Shown: positions 53,387-62,930, counted from the stretch's first letter. The stretch: 64,000 nt of DNA from Candidatus Chryseobacterium colombiense (GCA_029203185.1 CP119310.1:3168001-3232000); one strand, 5' to 3'. A program made the numbers and translations. Notes: generated from the sequence alone by a model not told the origin.

Positions 53387-53983
53387 ATGTCATTTGAATT
53401 ACCAAAACTAGGATATGCTTACGATGCATTAGAGCCAACTATCGATGCAAGAACTATGGAGATCCACCATACTAAGCACCACCAAGCGTATATCGACAAT
53501 TTAAATAATGCAATCAAAGGGACTGATCTAGAAGGGAAAACTATAGAAGAAATCTGTCAGATCGGAACTGATAAACCAGCGGTAAGAAACAATGGTGGAG
53601 GTCACTTCAATCACTCTTTATTCTGGGAAATCTTAACTCCAGGTGGAAGTAATGAGCCTGTAGGAAATGTAAAAGCTGCTATCGAAGCTTATGGAGGGTT
53701 AGAAAAATTCAAAACTGATTTTTCTGATGCTGCTAAAACAAGATTCGGTTCAGGATGGGCTTGGTTAGTAAAAAATGCTGACGGTTCAGTTTCTGTTTCT
53801 TCTACTCCAAATCAAGACAATCCTTTAATGCCTGTTGCAGACGTAAAAGGAACACCTGTTTTAGGACTTGATGTTTGGGAGCATGCTTATTACTTAAACT
53901 ATCAAAACAGAAGACCTGATTATGTAGCAGCGTTTTTCTCTGTTGTAAACTGGGATAGAGTTGAGGAATTATTTAACAAATAA
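53387..53983 (+). CDS. Superoxide dismutase, Fe/Mn family
   Basis: 198 residues. Metal ligands His27, His76 (in GGHFNHSLFW), Asp162 and His166 (LDVWEHAYY) are all present. Gln143 in PNQDNPL is closer to the Mn or cambialistic type, so metal choice stays open. Cytoplasmic; removes superoxide. Stand-alone gene with promoter and terminator. Confidence 0.95.
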   Translation: MSFELPKLGYAYDALEPTIDARTMEIHHTKHHQAYIDNLNNAIKGTDLEGKTIEEICQIGTDKPAVRNNGGGHFNHSLFWEILTPGGSNEPVGNVKAAIEAYGGLEKFKTDFSDAAKTRFGSGWAWLVKNADGSVSVSSTPNQDNPLMPVADVKGTPVLGLDVWEHAYYLNYQNRRPDYVAAFFSVVNWDRVEELFNK

Positions 53984-54003
53984 TTACTTACTGTTTATAA
54001 AAT

Positions 54004-54034
54004 AAAAGGTTCAGAAATATTCTGAACCTTTTTT
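54004..54034. terminator. Terminator after sod
   Basis: 13-bp stem AAAAGGTTCAGAA (54004-54016) with TTCTGAACCTTTT (54020-54032). Works for sod and for the converging DUF6146-type gene. Confidence 0.8.
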
Positions 54035-54035
54035 G

Positions 54036-54455
54036 TTATCTAATGACATCAGCTCCGGAAAGCCCGTTCATACGAAGTTTGTATTTCCAGCTGACATAAG
54101 CAAAAACCTGGTAGAATTTATATTCGAATTTAATTCCATAATTTTCTTTCGGATCGTAGTCAATAGACGATTCAATAATATTTCTGTATTTTCCTGAATA
54201 GTAATAAGAATTCCATTCATTAACTAGAAAAGTATTTTTTGTTTTTAAATAAGATTCTGAATATTGGCTTATCGGTTTTGCAACTGCATTTAAAAAATAG
54301 TCAAATTGAGTGTCTAATACAGTCAGATCCCATTCTCCATCTTCATTTTTTGAAGGTTTCATCTCAGATTTTTATTTATTATTTCTAGCTTCAGTCTGTG
54401 CAATACAACTGAAAGGAAAAAGTGAAATAATTATAATTAAAACTATATTTTTCAT
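54036..54455 (-). pseudogene. DUF6146-type lipoprotein gene broken by an in-frame stop
   Basis: Reading on the minus strand from ATG at 54455 gives a lipoprotein signal (MKNIVLIIIISLFPFSC, Cys17) and a short linker up to RNNK. A TAA stop follows at 54374-54372, and the frame then continues without further stops through KSEMKPSKNEDGEWDLTVLDTQFDYF to the normal end MNGLSGADVIR (given here as NEDGEWDLTVLDT and MNGLSGADVIR). CAA to TAA is the simplest change. The remaining ATG at 54362 would make a 108-residue protein with no signal peptide. The family match is from memory. Confidence 0.75.
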
Positions 54456-54471
54456 ACATATAAATTTACAT

Positions 54472-54497
54472 AAAAAAAGCACTCAAAATGAGTGCTT
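54472..54497 (-). terminator. Terminator of the nuclease gene
   Basis: On the minus strand AAGCACTC and GAGTGCTT arms (54497-54490, 54484-54477) with 5-nt loop, followed by a seven-T run. Confidence 0.75.
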
Positions 54498-54505
54498 ATC
54501 TGTAT

Positions 54506-55705
54506 TTATTTTTTTATATATTCTTTCTGAACTATTGATACTGCTGGAAAGTGATCACTATATCCTCCGGTAAATCTATCTCCGTCCCAAGAACGTAAAG
54601 GATAACCTTTCCATTGTCCTTCTTTATTTATTAAATAAGGCGGAGCGTAAATTTCTGCTTTATAAATAGAATAAGTTGGAGTTATTTTTTCTGTAGAATA
54701 TAAGTTTTTAGAAACAATAATCTGATCAAATAAGTTAGGAGCATCTCTATAAGCAAGAGAAGCAACTCCCGCTTTATATAATTTATACATTAAATTATAG
54801 TAAGGATATTTATCAGAAAGTTCACTAGGATCTCCTACTGCATTTAAATATTTTTTTAAACTCGGGCTTACAGGGTCATCATTGTAATCTCCCATTGAGA
54901 ATAATTTGATTCCAGGATTTTCTGCTGTTACTCTATCCATTTCATTTTTTAAAGTAGTTGCTGCAGCATTTCTTTTAGCCTGAGATATAGCTTCTCCTCC
55001 TCTTCTGGATGGCCAGTGATTCATAAAGATCCCAACTTTTTCTCCATCCAATAATCCGATAGCTACTACAATATCTCTGGTATATTCTCTTTTTCCGTCT
55101 TCATCAAAAATTTTGATTTCTTTTTTATAAGAATTCTGTAAGGAAAATCTTGCTTTTTGATAAATGATAGCCACATCAATTCCTCTCGCATCATACGAAT
55201 TAAAGTGTACAATCCCGTAGTTGCTTCTCGCTAAAGCGGGTTGTTTTATCAGATCTTCAACAACTTGTCTGTTTTCCACTTCAATAAGTCCGCAGATTGC
55301 AGGGTTATCATTCGTATATTGTCTTCCTAGCTCAGAGATTACTTTTGCTTCATTCGCTATTTTCTGATTATAAAACTTAGTTCCCCATCTTTTAGGACTG
55401 TTGGGAGTAAAATCATCCGCCAAAACTTGCTTACGGATAACTTTTTTACCAATTAAAAGGTCGTCACTCCATTCTCCTTTATAATCTTCAGTAGTTTCTA
55501 AAAACTTCAAAGAATCTAATGGTACACTTCTGTGAAATGCAGGGTTAGAAACAGCTAGCGTTCCGTTGATATAATCAGCAGAAGGAATAGTATCCCAAAG
55601 GTTTTCAACATTCAAAAAACCAATAGCGGCTCTTTTTACTTGTTTCTGCTGAGAAAACGTAAATCCAAAACAAAAAACGACAATAGCGATTAAATATTTT
55701 TTCAT
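54506..55705 (-). CDS. Exported endonuclease/exonuclease/phosphatase-family protein
   Basis: 399 residues, signal peptide 1-18. DNase I-like fold: catalytic Glu in LIEVENRQV (near 140), NHWPSRRGGE (near 227), MGDYNDDP (near 271) and the final His in SDHFP (near 389). Such exported enzymes degrade nucleic acid or release phosphate. The neighbours in opposite orientation are a TonB receptor and a DUF5689 lipoprotein, which suggests a nucleic-acid or phosphate scavenging unit. Substrate is not shown. Confidence 0.88.
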   Translation of the reverse strand: MKKYLIAIVVFCFGFTFSQQKQVKRAAIGFLNVENLWDTIPSADYINGTLAVSNPAFHRSVPLDSLKFLETTEDYKGEWSDDLLIGKKVIRKQVLADDFTPNSPKRWGTKFYNQKIANEAKVISELGRQYTNDNPAICGLIEVENRQVVEDLIKQPALARSNYGIVHFNSYDARGIDVAIIYQKARFSLQNSYKKEIKIFDEDGKREYTRDIVVAIGLLDGEKVGIFMNHWPSRRGGEAISQAKRNAAATTLKNEMDRVTAENPGIKLFSMGDYNDDPVSPSLKKYLNAVGDPSELSDKYPYYNLMYKLYKAGVASLAYRDAPNLFDQIIVSKNLYSTEKITPTYSIYKAEIYAPPYLINKEGQWKGYPLRSWDGDRFTGGYSDHFPAVSIVQKEYIKK

Positions 55706-55875
55706 ATTCTTAGTATTTTCAAAAAAATGAGGGGGTAAAAGTACTAATTTTATATAAGAAAAAAAGATTAAAAAAAATTAATAGATGTTTTTTTGTAATT
55801 AATTGTAAAATGGGGATATTTTTAGGATAATAATCATAGGTTAAGAAAAATTAATAGAATAAATTATTAAAAATG

Positions 55876-55905
55876 TTTGAGTTAATGAAAATAGTTCTAA
55901 ATTTG
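55876..55905 (+). promoter_or_regulatory. Promoter of TonB receptor-DUF5689 operon
   Basis: TTTG -33 core (55876-55879), 18-bp spacer, TAAATTTG -7 box (55898-55905); a good match to the Bacteroidota consensus. AGGAG before the ATG at 55946 is a possible ribosome site. Confidence 0.65.
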
Positions 55906-55945
55906 TTGCCCCTTAATAAAAGAAGGAGTTTAAAAAAGTTTATAT

Positions 55946-58684
55946 ATGATTAAAAAACTATCCCTAATCTCTTTGTTTACTTTATTACCTGCATCTTATT
56001 ACTTTGCACAAACTACTGTTTTTGCATACGTTAAGGATCAGGAAGGTAAGCCACTGGAGAGAGCAGAAGTGGATCTTGCACAGTCCGTAAATGATGTAAC
56101 TGCGGATAAAATTGGATACTTCCAGTTTGTAGATCTAAAGCCGGGTCATTATCTCATTACGGTTACAAAACCAAACTTTGAGTCTAAAATTTTAGAGTTT
56201 GATGTAACTGCCGATGAGAAAAGAAAGAATCTAGGTGTTATAACACTTAGTAACAATGTAGGTTCATCAGATGCTGGTGTGGTTGTTGTTGATGATTCTG
56301 CAAGTGATACTGAAGACGGAGGTTCTGCAATGCAGCCCACAGTTGGTCTTTTAAGTTCAGGAAGAGATGCATTTCAGAATGTGTCAGCATTTGAATTAGG
56401 AGCTTACTGGTTCCGACCAAGAGGTGTAGACAACAGATTTGAGGATGTGTTTTTCAATGGTGTTCCAATGTCTAAAAATGATGATGGAAGAATTGACTTC
56501 AGCAATTGGGGTGGTTTGAATGATGTTACAAGATATCCATACGAAAACGTAGATAATATTACTCCTTCAGAATATACTTTTGGTAATCTGGGAGGTGTTG
56601 TTTATTATAATACAAGAGCTTCAAGCTATAGAAAACAGACTTCTTTAGCCTATTCATTTACAAATAGAAGTTACTTGAACAGAGCTTTGGCAACTTATTC
56701 TTCAGGTCTATCTAAAAAAGGATGGGCGTTTACTTTCTCCGGAAGTAGAAGATGGGGAGACAGAGCTATTATAGACGGTGTTTACCAGGATGCTTATGCA
56801 TACTTCGGTTCAATTGAGAAGCAGTTCAGTGATAGACACTCGATCAACCTTACTGGCTTTGGTTCTCCTACCTATAGAGCTTCCAACTCTCCAAATACTC
56901 AAGAAGTATATGATATTATGGGAAAAAACTATAATTCATACTGGGGATGGCAAGATGGAGAAAAAAGAAACTCAAGAATCAGACACGTATTTGAGCCAAT
57001 CTTTATGTTGACTGATTATTTAAAAATTGGTAAAAACTCTAATTGGGTCAATACAGTTTCTTATCAGTTCGGAAGCGATGCAAGAAGCAGGCTAGACTGG
57101 TTCCACGCAGCAGACCCGAACCCTACTTACTACAGAAAACTTCCTGGATACGGACTTTTAACAGAAGATGAGTTTAGAGCTCAGTCTCAGATCGACTGGA
57201 ATGATTTGTATAGTGCCAACCGTCTTAATCTTAAAAATCCTGATGGATCAGACAGAGGTGCTGTTTATTCAGTTGTAGAAGATGTTAATAAAGATCAAAC
57301 ATTCAATTTCGCTTCTCACTTTGATACAAGATTAAAAGATAACTGGAAATTAAATATCAACTTCAATTATCAGAATCTAAGATCTGATAACTTCAGAAGA
57401 GTAAAAGATTTGCTAGGGGCCAATTTTGCTTACAATCAAAATGCTTTTGACGGAGATGTAAGCTACAACATTGATGATCCGAATATACAGGCAAAAGAAG
57501 GAGACAGAACTCAGTATTCTTATCTTCTTAGTAAAAACCATTATTCACTAAATGTTTCATCAGAGGTTGATTTCAGCAAATGGAATGTGGTGGCATCAGT
57601 TTTCTCTTCTTATTCAGAATCTTACAGAGAAGGAAACTACAGAAGTTACAGATTCCAGAATAACTCTAAAGGAAAAAGTGCGGTTTATGATGCTTTAGAT
57701 GCAGGTATTAAAGCGAAAATCACTTATAAAATCAATGGAAAAAACTTTATTGTTTACGATGGAGCATTTTTCAGCTTAGCACCAACATTTAATGAGATCT
57801 ACATCAACCCGAGAACTGTAGACTTCTTAACTCCAGGAGTTAGAAATCAGGTGATTAACTCTAATGATTTGAGCTATATTATGAGAGGTCAGATCTTAAA
57901 ACTGAGACTTTCAGGATTCTTAACCACCATCAGCAATGCTACGGAAATCTCTAGATACTATGCCGATGTACAAAGTGGTTCTGGAACTGCTTTAAGTACT
58001 TTGGTAAACGAAGCGATGAGTAATGTAAACAAAAGATACATAGGAGCAGAGCTTGGTTTTGATGTAAAAATACTTCCTACATTAAATGCAACTGGTGTTG
58101 CAAGTGTTGGAGAGTACAAATACACAAGTGATGCTGATGTTTCTACGTTTGATGATATTAACCGTTTTAGAGGAGAAGACTTCTGGAGAGGAAAAGCACA
58201 GATTAAAAACTATAAAGTAGCGGGAACTCCTCAAAAAGCATTCTCTTTCGGATTAAAATATAACTCTCCAAAATATTGGTGGATTGGAGCTTCTGCCAAC
58301 TATTTGATGGATCAATATGTTGATATTTCTGCATTGAATAAAACTCCTTATTTCTATACAGATGCAGGCGGAAGTCCTATTGAAGCAGCGACTCCGGAAC
58401 TTGTGAAGCAGCTTACAGCTCAGCAGAAGTTTGATGATCAATTTATGTTAAATGCGAATGCCGGAAAATCTTTCGTTTTCGGAAAATACAGAATGGGAAT
58501 TAGTATTTCTGTAAATAATATTCTAAACAACAGAAATTATGTAACCGGAGGTTTTGAACAGGGTAGGAATGTAAACTTTGATGATGCACTTGCAGATTCT
58601 CAAAGAGCGAGACCTTATTTTAGTCCAAAACTTTGGTATGACAAAGGAATCACTTTCTTTACTAACGTTTATTTAAGATTCTAA
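55946..58684 (+). CDS. TonB-dependent receptor with carboxypeptidase-like N-terminal domain
   Basis: 912 residues. Signal peptide 1-21, carboxypeptidase-regulatory-like Ig domain (about 24-105), an Asp/Ser-rich acidic linker (about 110-130), a plug (about 132-235), then a barrel ending in FFTNVYLRF. SusC-like gated porins have this order and use the N-terminal domain to dock a SusD-type lipoprotein; here the following gene is a DUF5689 lipoprotein instead of SusD. Substrate unknown; the adjacent exported nuclease suggests nucleic-acid breakdown products. 10 bp separate it from the DUF5689 gene. Confidence 0.88.
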   Translation: MIKKLSLISLFTLLPASYYFAQTTVFAYVKDQEGKPLERAEVDLAQSVNDVTADKIGYFQFVDLKPGHYLITVTKPNFESKILEFDVTADEKRKNLGVITLSNNVGSSDAGVVVVDDSASDTEDGGSAMQPTVGLLSSGRDAFQNVSAFELGAYWFRPRGVDNRFEDVFFNGVPMSKNDDGRIDFSNWGGLNDVTRYPYENVDNITPSEYTFGNLGGVVYYNTRASSYRKQTSLAYSFTNRSYLNRALATYSSGLSKKGWAFTFSGSRRWGDRAIIDGVYQDAYAYFGSIEKQFSDRHSINLTGFGSPTYRASNSPNTQEVYDIMGKNYNSYWGWQDGEKRNSRIRHVFEPIFMLTDYLKIGKNSNWVNTVSYQFGSDARSRLDWFHAADPNPTYYRKLPGYGLLTEDEFRAQSQIDWNDLYSANRLNLKNPDGSDRGAVYSVVEDVNKDQTFNFASHFDTRLKDNWKLNINFNYQNLRSDNFRRVKDLLGANFAYNQNAFDGDVSYNIDDPNIQAKEGDRTQYSYLLSKNHYSLNVSSEVDFSKWNVVASVFSSYSESYREGNYRSYRFQNNSKGKSAVYDALDAGIKAKITYKINGKNFIVYDGAFFSLAPTFNEIYINPRTVDFLTPGVRNQVINSNDLSYIMRGQILKLRLSGFLTTISNATEISRYYADVQSGSGTALSTLVNEAMSNVNKRYIGAELGFDVKILPTLNATGVASVGEYKYTSDADVSTFDDINRFRGEDFWRGKAQIKNYKVAGTPQKAFSFGLKYNSPKYWWIGASANYLMDQYVDISALNKTPYFYTDAGGSPIEAATPELVKQLTAQQKFDDQFMLNANAGKSFVFGKYRMGISISVNNILNNRNYVTGGFEQGRNVNFDDALADSQRARPYFSPKLWYDKGITFFTNVYLRF

Positions 58685-58694
58685 AAAAAATATT

Positions 58695-60764
58695 ATGAAA
58701 AAATATAATTCAATTTTAAAATATATTTTCGTTGTTATAACTGCCTTATTCATTACAGGCTGTGTGCACGATGATAAATATGACGCTCCTAACCTGGATG
58801 ATTATCAGTGTAGAAACGCAAGTTATTATGAAAATTCGGCTAACGGATTCACAAAATGGACGTTACATGATTTAAAATTAAAACCACAAAGCCAGGCTAT
58901 TAATGATAATGCTTACGTTGAAGGATATGTATCTTCAACAGACGAAACAGGAAATATCTATAAAACCATTTACATTCAAGATGATCCTGCCAATCCTACA
59001 GAAGGTTTGACAGTAAGTGTGGATATGATAAGTACATATACTAAATTTCCTCAAGGATCTAAAGTATACATTGAACTAAAGGGTCTTGCGCTTTCAACAT
59101 ATGGCAGTGTTGTGCAACTAGGAATGATCACAGATACAGGGACAAGAATTCCTGAAAAATATGTTCCTTCTCATATTTATAGAGATTGTAGCGTAAAAGC
59201 GACTATTGTTCCTAGAGTAATGACATTTGCTCAAATGGTTACTGCAAATGATAAATACATCGGATGCCTTATCCAAGTAAACAATGCTGAGTTTGACAGC
59301 AAAGTCTTGTGTATGAACTATGCACCGGATGCAACAACAGTAGACAGGGTAATCAGAGATAACAGTACTACAACTACAAGAATTGTAAGAAACAGTGGCT
59401 TTGCTTCTTTTGCAAATCAGATAATGCCTTCTGGAAATGGTAAATTTGTAGGAATTTACAGTAAATACAACTCTACTTATCAATTATACATCAACAGAGT
59501 TTCTGATCTTGAGATGAATAAATTCCCACGTCTGGATGGAATCACGGCAGATCCTTGTAAATTCAGTGATACGGGGCTGACTCAAAAGACGATTGCTGAC
59601 GTAAAAAAACTTTACATATCAGGGAACTGGAATCAGATTACAGGAGACTTTTACGTAAAAGCTCAGGTAACTGCCAATGATGAAACAGGAAACCTGTACA
59701 AATATGTTTATATTGAAGATGTTACTGGAGGTCTTAGATTTAATGTTAACAAAACGAATCTTTACCAGGACAACCGTTTCAGAGTAGGAAAAGATATTTA
59801 CATTAAATTAAAAGACTTATATGTAAGTAATGTAAACGGAGAAATACAACTAGGAGACTTATATAATGGAGGGATTAACTTTGGGGGTATTGATGAATTA
59901 AATATTTACAAAAAGGTTTTCGATGGAAATGCTCCGATAAGAGATGTATTGCCTACTGAAAGAACAATTTCTCAGCTTACAAGTGCGGATGTAGGAAGAT
60001 GGATCAAATTAAGAGGAGTACAGTTTATAGATTCGGATTTATATCAGCCTTATGCTTCTGGTGCTAGTACAACAAACAGAACATTAACCGATTGTACCGG
60101 AAAAACAATTGCTTTAAGAACAAGTAATTATGCAACATTTGCAGGAAAAGATGTATCGGGAGGAAAAGGTGATGTTTATGCTATTTTAAGTGCATTTAAT
60201 GGTACTTACCAACTATGGATTCCATATCAGATCAATGCGAATTTAAACAATCCGAGATGTGATGGTAGTACATATGTTCCATTATCGACAATTTATGGAG
60301 ATGATTTCTCTTCAGGCTTGGCAAACTGGACTACGGTAAACGTTACAGGAGCAGAAGTATGGACTATTTCTAATCAAGGAAATTCAGGAAACAATTATGC
60401 TATGATGAACGGTTACGCTTCCGGAAATAAAGTTAATGAAGACTGGTTGATTTCTAAAGAAGTAAGTCTGGTAGGAAAGACAATGGCCTTTGCTTCCTTT
60501 ACTTCAGATGTAAGATATACAGGAAATGCTTTACAGGTATATGCGACGGATAATTATACAGGAACACCTTCTACAACAACATGGACATTACTTCCGGCAA
60601 CACTGGATACTAATACTGCAGCATATGGAGATTGGGTAAGTTCTGGAAATATAAACTTAAGTGCTTTCTTAGGTAAAAACGTAAGAATTGCATTTAAATA
60701 CACTTCTACGACTTCTGCGGCAGCTACTTGGGAAGTAGATGACTTCAAGATTAAAGGTAAATAA
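58695..60764 (+). CDS. DUF5689 lipoprotein with C-terminal jelly-roll
   Basis: 689 residues. Lipobox FITGC with Cys23; VHDDKYD after it resembles the acidic lipoprotein export signal of Flavobacteriia, implying surface exposure. Two DUF5689/OB-like repeats (about 40-275 and 290-545), each with a Y(V/I)SSTDETGN or QVTANDETGN turn and an ELKGL or KLKDL strand, then a choice-of-anchor-type jelly-roll (about 560-689). OB folds often bind nucleic acids. Coupled to the receptor, so it probably hands substrate to it. Function is inferred. Confidence 0.85.
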   Translation: MKKYNSILKYIFVVITALFITGCVHDDKYDAPNLDDYQCRNASYYENSANGFTKWTLHDLKLKPQSQAINDNAYVEGYVSSTDETGNIYKTIYIQDDPANPTEGLTVSVDMISTYTKFPQGSKVYIELKGLALSTYGSVVQLGMITDTGTRIPEKYVPSHIYRDCSVKATIVPRVMTFAQMVTANDKYIGCLIQVNNAEFDSKVLCMNYAPDATTVDRVIRDNSTTTTRIVRNSGFASFANQIMPSGNGKFVGIYSKYNSTYQLYINRVSDLEMNKFPRLDGITADPCKFSDTGLTQKTIADVKKLYISGNWNQITGDFYVKAQVTANDETGNLYKYVYIEDVTGGLRFNVNKTNLYQDNRFRVGKDIYIKLKDLYVSNVNGEIQLGDLYNGGINFGGIDELNIYKKVFDGNAPIRDVLPTERTISQLTSADVGRWIKLRGVQFIDSDLYQPYASGASTTNRTLTDCTGKTIALRTSNYATFAGKDVSGGKGDVYAILSAFNGTYQLWIPYQINANLNNPRCDGSTYVPLSTIYGDDFSSGLANWTTVNVTGAEVWTISNQGNSGNNYAMMNGYASGNKVNEDWLISKEVSLVGKTMAFASFTSDVRYTGNALQVYATDNYTGTPSTTTWTLLPATLDTNTAAYGDWVSSGNINLSAFLGKNVRIAFKYTSTTSAAATWEVDDFKIKGK

Positions 60765-60783
60765 TAAATAGCTTTAAAAAAAT

Positions 60784-60819
60784 AAAAAACGGTAACTCTG
60801 ATTGGGTTACCGTTTTTTT
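60784..60819 (+). terminator. Terminator of TonB receptor-DUF5689 operon
   Basis: 13-bp stem AAAAAACGGTAAC (60784-60796) with GTTACCGTTTTTT (60806-60818) and T run. Confidence 0.85.
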
Positions 60820-61102
60820 ACTTATTTTACATTATCCTTTATAATTAAGCTTAATATTGTATTTATTATACAGTCAAATCTTCATTAACTATTTTTATTG
60901 ATAATTACTTAGGTCACCCATCTTTTTCGAGTAACAAGTTTATTTATATTTTATCAGACAAAAGAGATAAATGTTTCTTTACTATTATTTGTAAGTATAA
61001 GTGAGGGGCTTTTTATAATGAAGTAATTGAAGACAGGCATATAATATAGATTGAAACTGAAATGACAGGTCATCCTACTCATTTATATTGATCAAAAAAT
61101 AA
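60820..61102. other. AT-rich intergenic stretch without gene
   Basis: First part of the 522-bp gap between the DUF5689 lipoprotein and the T9SS propeller. No reading frame, RNA or repeat could be supported on either strand; it could be decayed sequence. Confidence 0.6.
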
Positions 61103-61140
61103 AATACGACACACTTTGTCGTATTGCTGTAATATTTTTG
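61103..61140 (+). promoter_or_regulatory. CGAC-N7-GTCG palindrome plus -7 box before T9SS/RHS operon
   Basis: AATACGACACACTTTGTCGT (61103-61122) is followed after exactly 10 bp by a perfect TATTTTTG (61133-61140). The palindrome itself extends to a 9-bp stem (61103-61111 with 61117-61125). Same layout as the sites at 961-998, 1554-1591 and 9548-9585. ATG at 61287, leader about 140 nt. Confidence 0.7.
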
Positions 61141-61286
61141 TTGCAGTAATAATATGGCATCTTAAAAAATACCCCTAAGGAGATAGAATTAACAATTATT
61201 TCATTATAAATCTAATCTATGTGAACTAAAAATAATATTTTGCAACGTTTTAAAGAATTAATAACAAAAACTTAAATAAACTTGAG

Positions 61287-62930
61287 ATGAAAAAACTCTA
61301 TATAGGTGCATACCTTCTATGCACAGTTCTGAGCCTATCCGCTCAGGAAGTCCTATGGCAGAAAGACATTAAATCTAATACCCAGGATTTTCTAAGCCAG
61401 GTGACTCCCACCGTAGACCTTCAGTACCTAATTACCGGAAGCTCCATTCAGTCTAAAAGCCTGTCGCAAGAAGCCGGCAGCCAAAAGCAGAACAACGGTT
61501 ACGATTTCCATCTCGTAAAACTCAACCAACAGGGCGAAGCCGTCTGGGAAAAATACTTTGTAGGCAAGAACCATGATTACCTTTCAGCATCCCTTTCCAC
61601 TCAGGATGGAGGCTTTGTTCTCGCAGGAACTTCCTATTCAGGCAAAGGGCTAGACAAAAAAGACGACTCCAAAGGAGGCTCCGATATCTGGCTTATCAGA
61701 ATCAATGAATTCGGAGACGAATTATGGCAGAAAACCATTGGAAGCACTTCCGATGAAGAAGCCAGAGCAGTCATTCAAACCACCGACCTAGGATTCTTCG
61801 TAGCAGGAAACGTTCAAAACTCCGCGCAAGGTTACGGTTCCAAAGATGTTCTTGTCATTAAACTAGACAAAGACGGAAAAGAAATCTCCCAGCTTATTTT
61901 AGGCGGAAAAGGCTTAGATGAAGTAGAAAAAATGATTCCCACCAGAGACGGAGGAGTTTTATTAGGAGTCTATTCAAGGAGTTCCGAGGTTCGAGGTTCG
62001 GGTTCCGGGTTACAGAATTCGGAGACAAATTTCGGTACTGGTAGTACTAGCCCGAATCCCGTATCCCGTTATCCAAAAAACACCAATAATCAGGGAGAAG
62101 GCGATTACTGGATCATTAAACTCAGCAAAGACGGCAAAGTAGAATGGGAAAAGAACTATGGAGGAACAGGAGACGATCACTTAAGAACCATGGCGATGAC
62201 CACTTCAGGCTTTATCATAGGAGGAGAAAGCCGCTCAGAACGTTCAGGCAATAAAACCATAGGTATAGAAGAAGGAACGGATCTATGGCTAATTTCATTA
62301 AATGAAAGAGGTGAAGAAATCTGGCAGAAATCCTACAACTTCAAAAACAGAGATGTTTTAATGGGAATGCATGTCATCTTAGGCCATAATGAAAGAGAAA
62401 AGAATAAAGACCTTACCAAAGGAATATTACTCGGAGGCTATACCCAGGCAGAAGGCAGGATAGAAACCGATGATGAAACCTTCTGGATGCTGTATGCAGA
62501 TGAAAATGGTAATGAACAATGGAGAAAACACGTAAAAGGAGAATCCAGAAAAAAAGAAGAAAGGTTAGCAGACATTAAACTAAACAGGGACGGCTCTATT
62601 ATTCTGGCAGGAACCAGTGCAGAGGAATTAGGGAAAGAGAATTGGAAGATTGTAAAACTCGGAGATCAGCAGGTAGACCAGCTCATCGAGAAGCAGGATA
62701 TCAAAATCTATCCGAATCCCGTATCCGATTATGCGTATGTGGAGATTGGATTTGATTTCAAGGAAGCGGATATTACGATGTATGATATGTCAGGAAGACA
62801 GCTTCAACAAATAAAGACCAAGAATAAGGTCACCAAGATCAATACCCAGCCATTGATACAGGGAGCTTACCTGGTTACCATAAAAACGGATACCAATAAA
62901 ACTGCGAATGCTAAATTGATTAAGAAATAA
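61287..62930 (+). CDS. T9SS-exported beta-propeller protein
   Basis: 547 residues. Signal peptide 1-19, propeller-like repeats (about 25-455) each with a DGGFVLAGTS-type strand and a WLIRINEFGDELWQK-type strand, then a T9SS type A domain (about 475-547) starting IKIYPNPVSDYAYV. A 40-residue stretch (about 232-270, SEVRGSGSG to NTNNQG) interrupts one blade and is encoded by repetitive GGTTCG/CCCGAATCCCG DNA, an in-frame repeat insertion. Codon ends are richer in C than in neighbours. Starts an operon with an RHS-type gene 4 bp after its stop. Propellers bind ligands or proteins; function is unknown. Confidence 0.85.
   Translation: MKKLYIGAYLLCTVLSLSAQEVLWQKDIKSNTQDFLSQVTPTVDLQYLITGSSIQSKSLSQEAGSQKQNNGYDFHLVKLNQQGEAVWEKYFVGKNHDYLSASLSTQDGGFVLAGTSYSGKGLDKKDDSKGGSDIWLIRINEFGDELWQKTIGSTSDEEARAVIQTTDLGFFVAGNVQNSAQGYGSKDVLVIKLDKDGKEISQLILGGKGLDEVEKMIPTRDGGVLLGVYSRSSEVRGSGSGLQNSETNFGTGSTSPNPVSRYPKNTNNQGEGDYWIIKLSKDGKVEWEKNYGGTGDDHLRTMAMTTSGFIIGGESRSERSGNKTIGIEEGTDLWLISLNERGEEIWQKSYNFKNRDVLMGMHVILGHNEREKNKDLTKGILLGGYTQAEGRIETDDETFWMLYADENGNEQWRKHVKGESRKKEERLADIKLNRDGSIILAGTSAEELGKENWKIVKLGDQQVDQLIEKQDIKIYPNPVSDYAYVEIGFDFKEADITMYDMSGRQLQQIKTKNKVTKINTQPLIQGAYLVTIKTDTNKTANAKLIKK
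61978..62095. repeat. Repetitive element inside the T9SS propeller gene
   Basis: The stretch starts with GGTTCGAGGTTCGGGTTCCG-like tandem words, has a TACT-GGT-AGTA hairpin centre (about 62036-62046), and ends in CCCGAATCCCGTATCCCG-like words. The two sides are imperfect reverse complements. CCGAATCCCGTATCC at 62052-62066 recurs exactly at 62712-62726, both read in the PNPVS frame. Confidence 0.6.

Noticed and set aside
61981..62012. GGTTCG-rich tract as a tRNA T-arm remnant
   Set aside because: No acceptor, D or anticodon arms around it; it is part of the repeat insertion inside the propeller gene.
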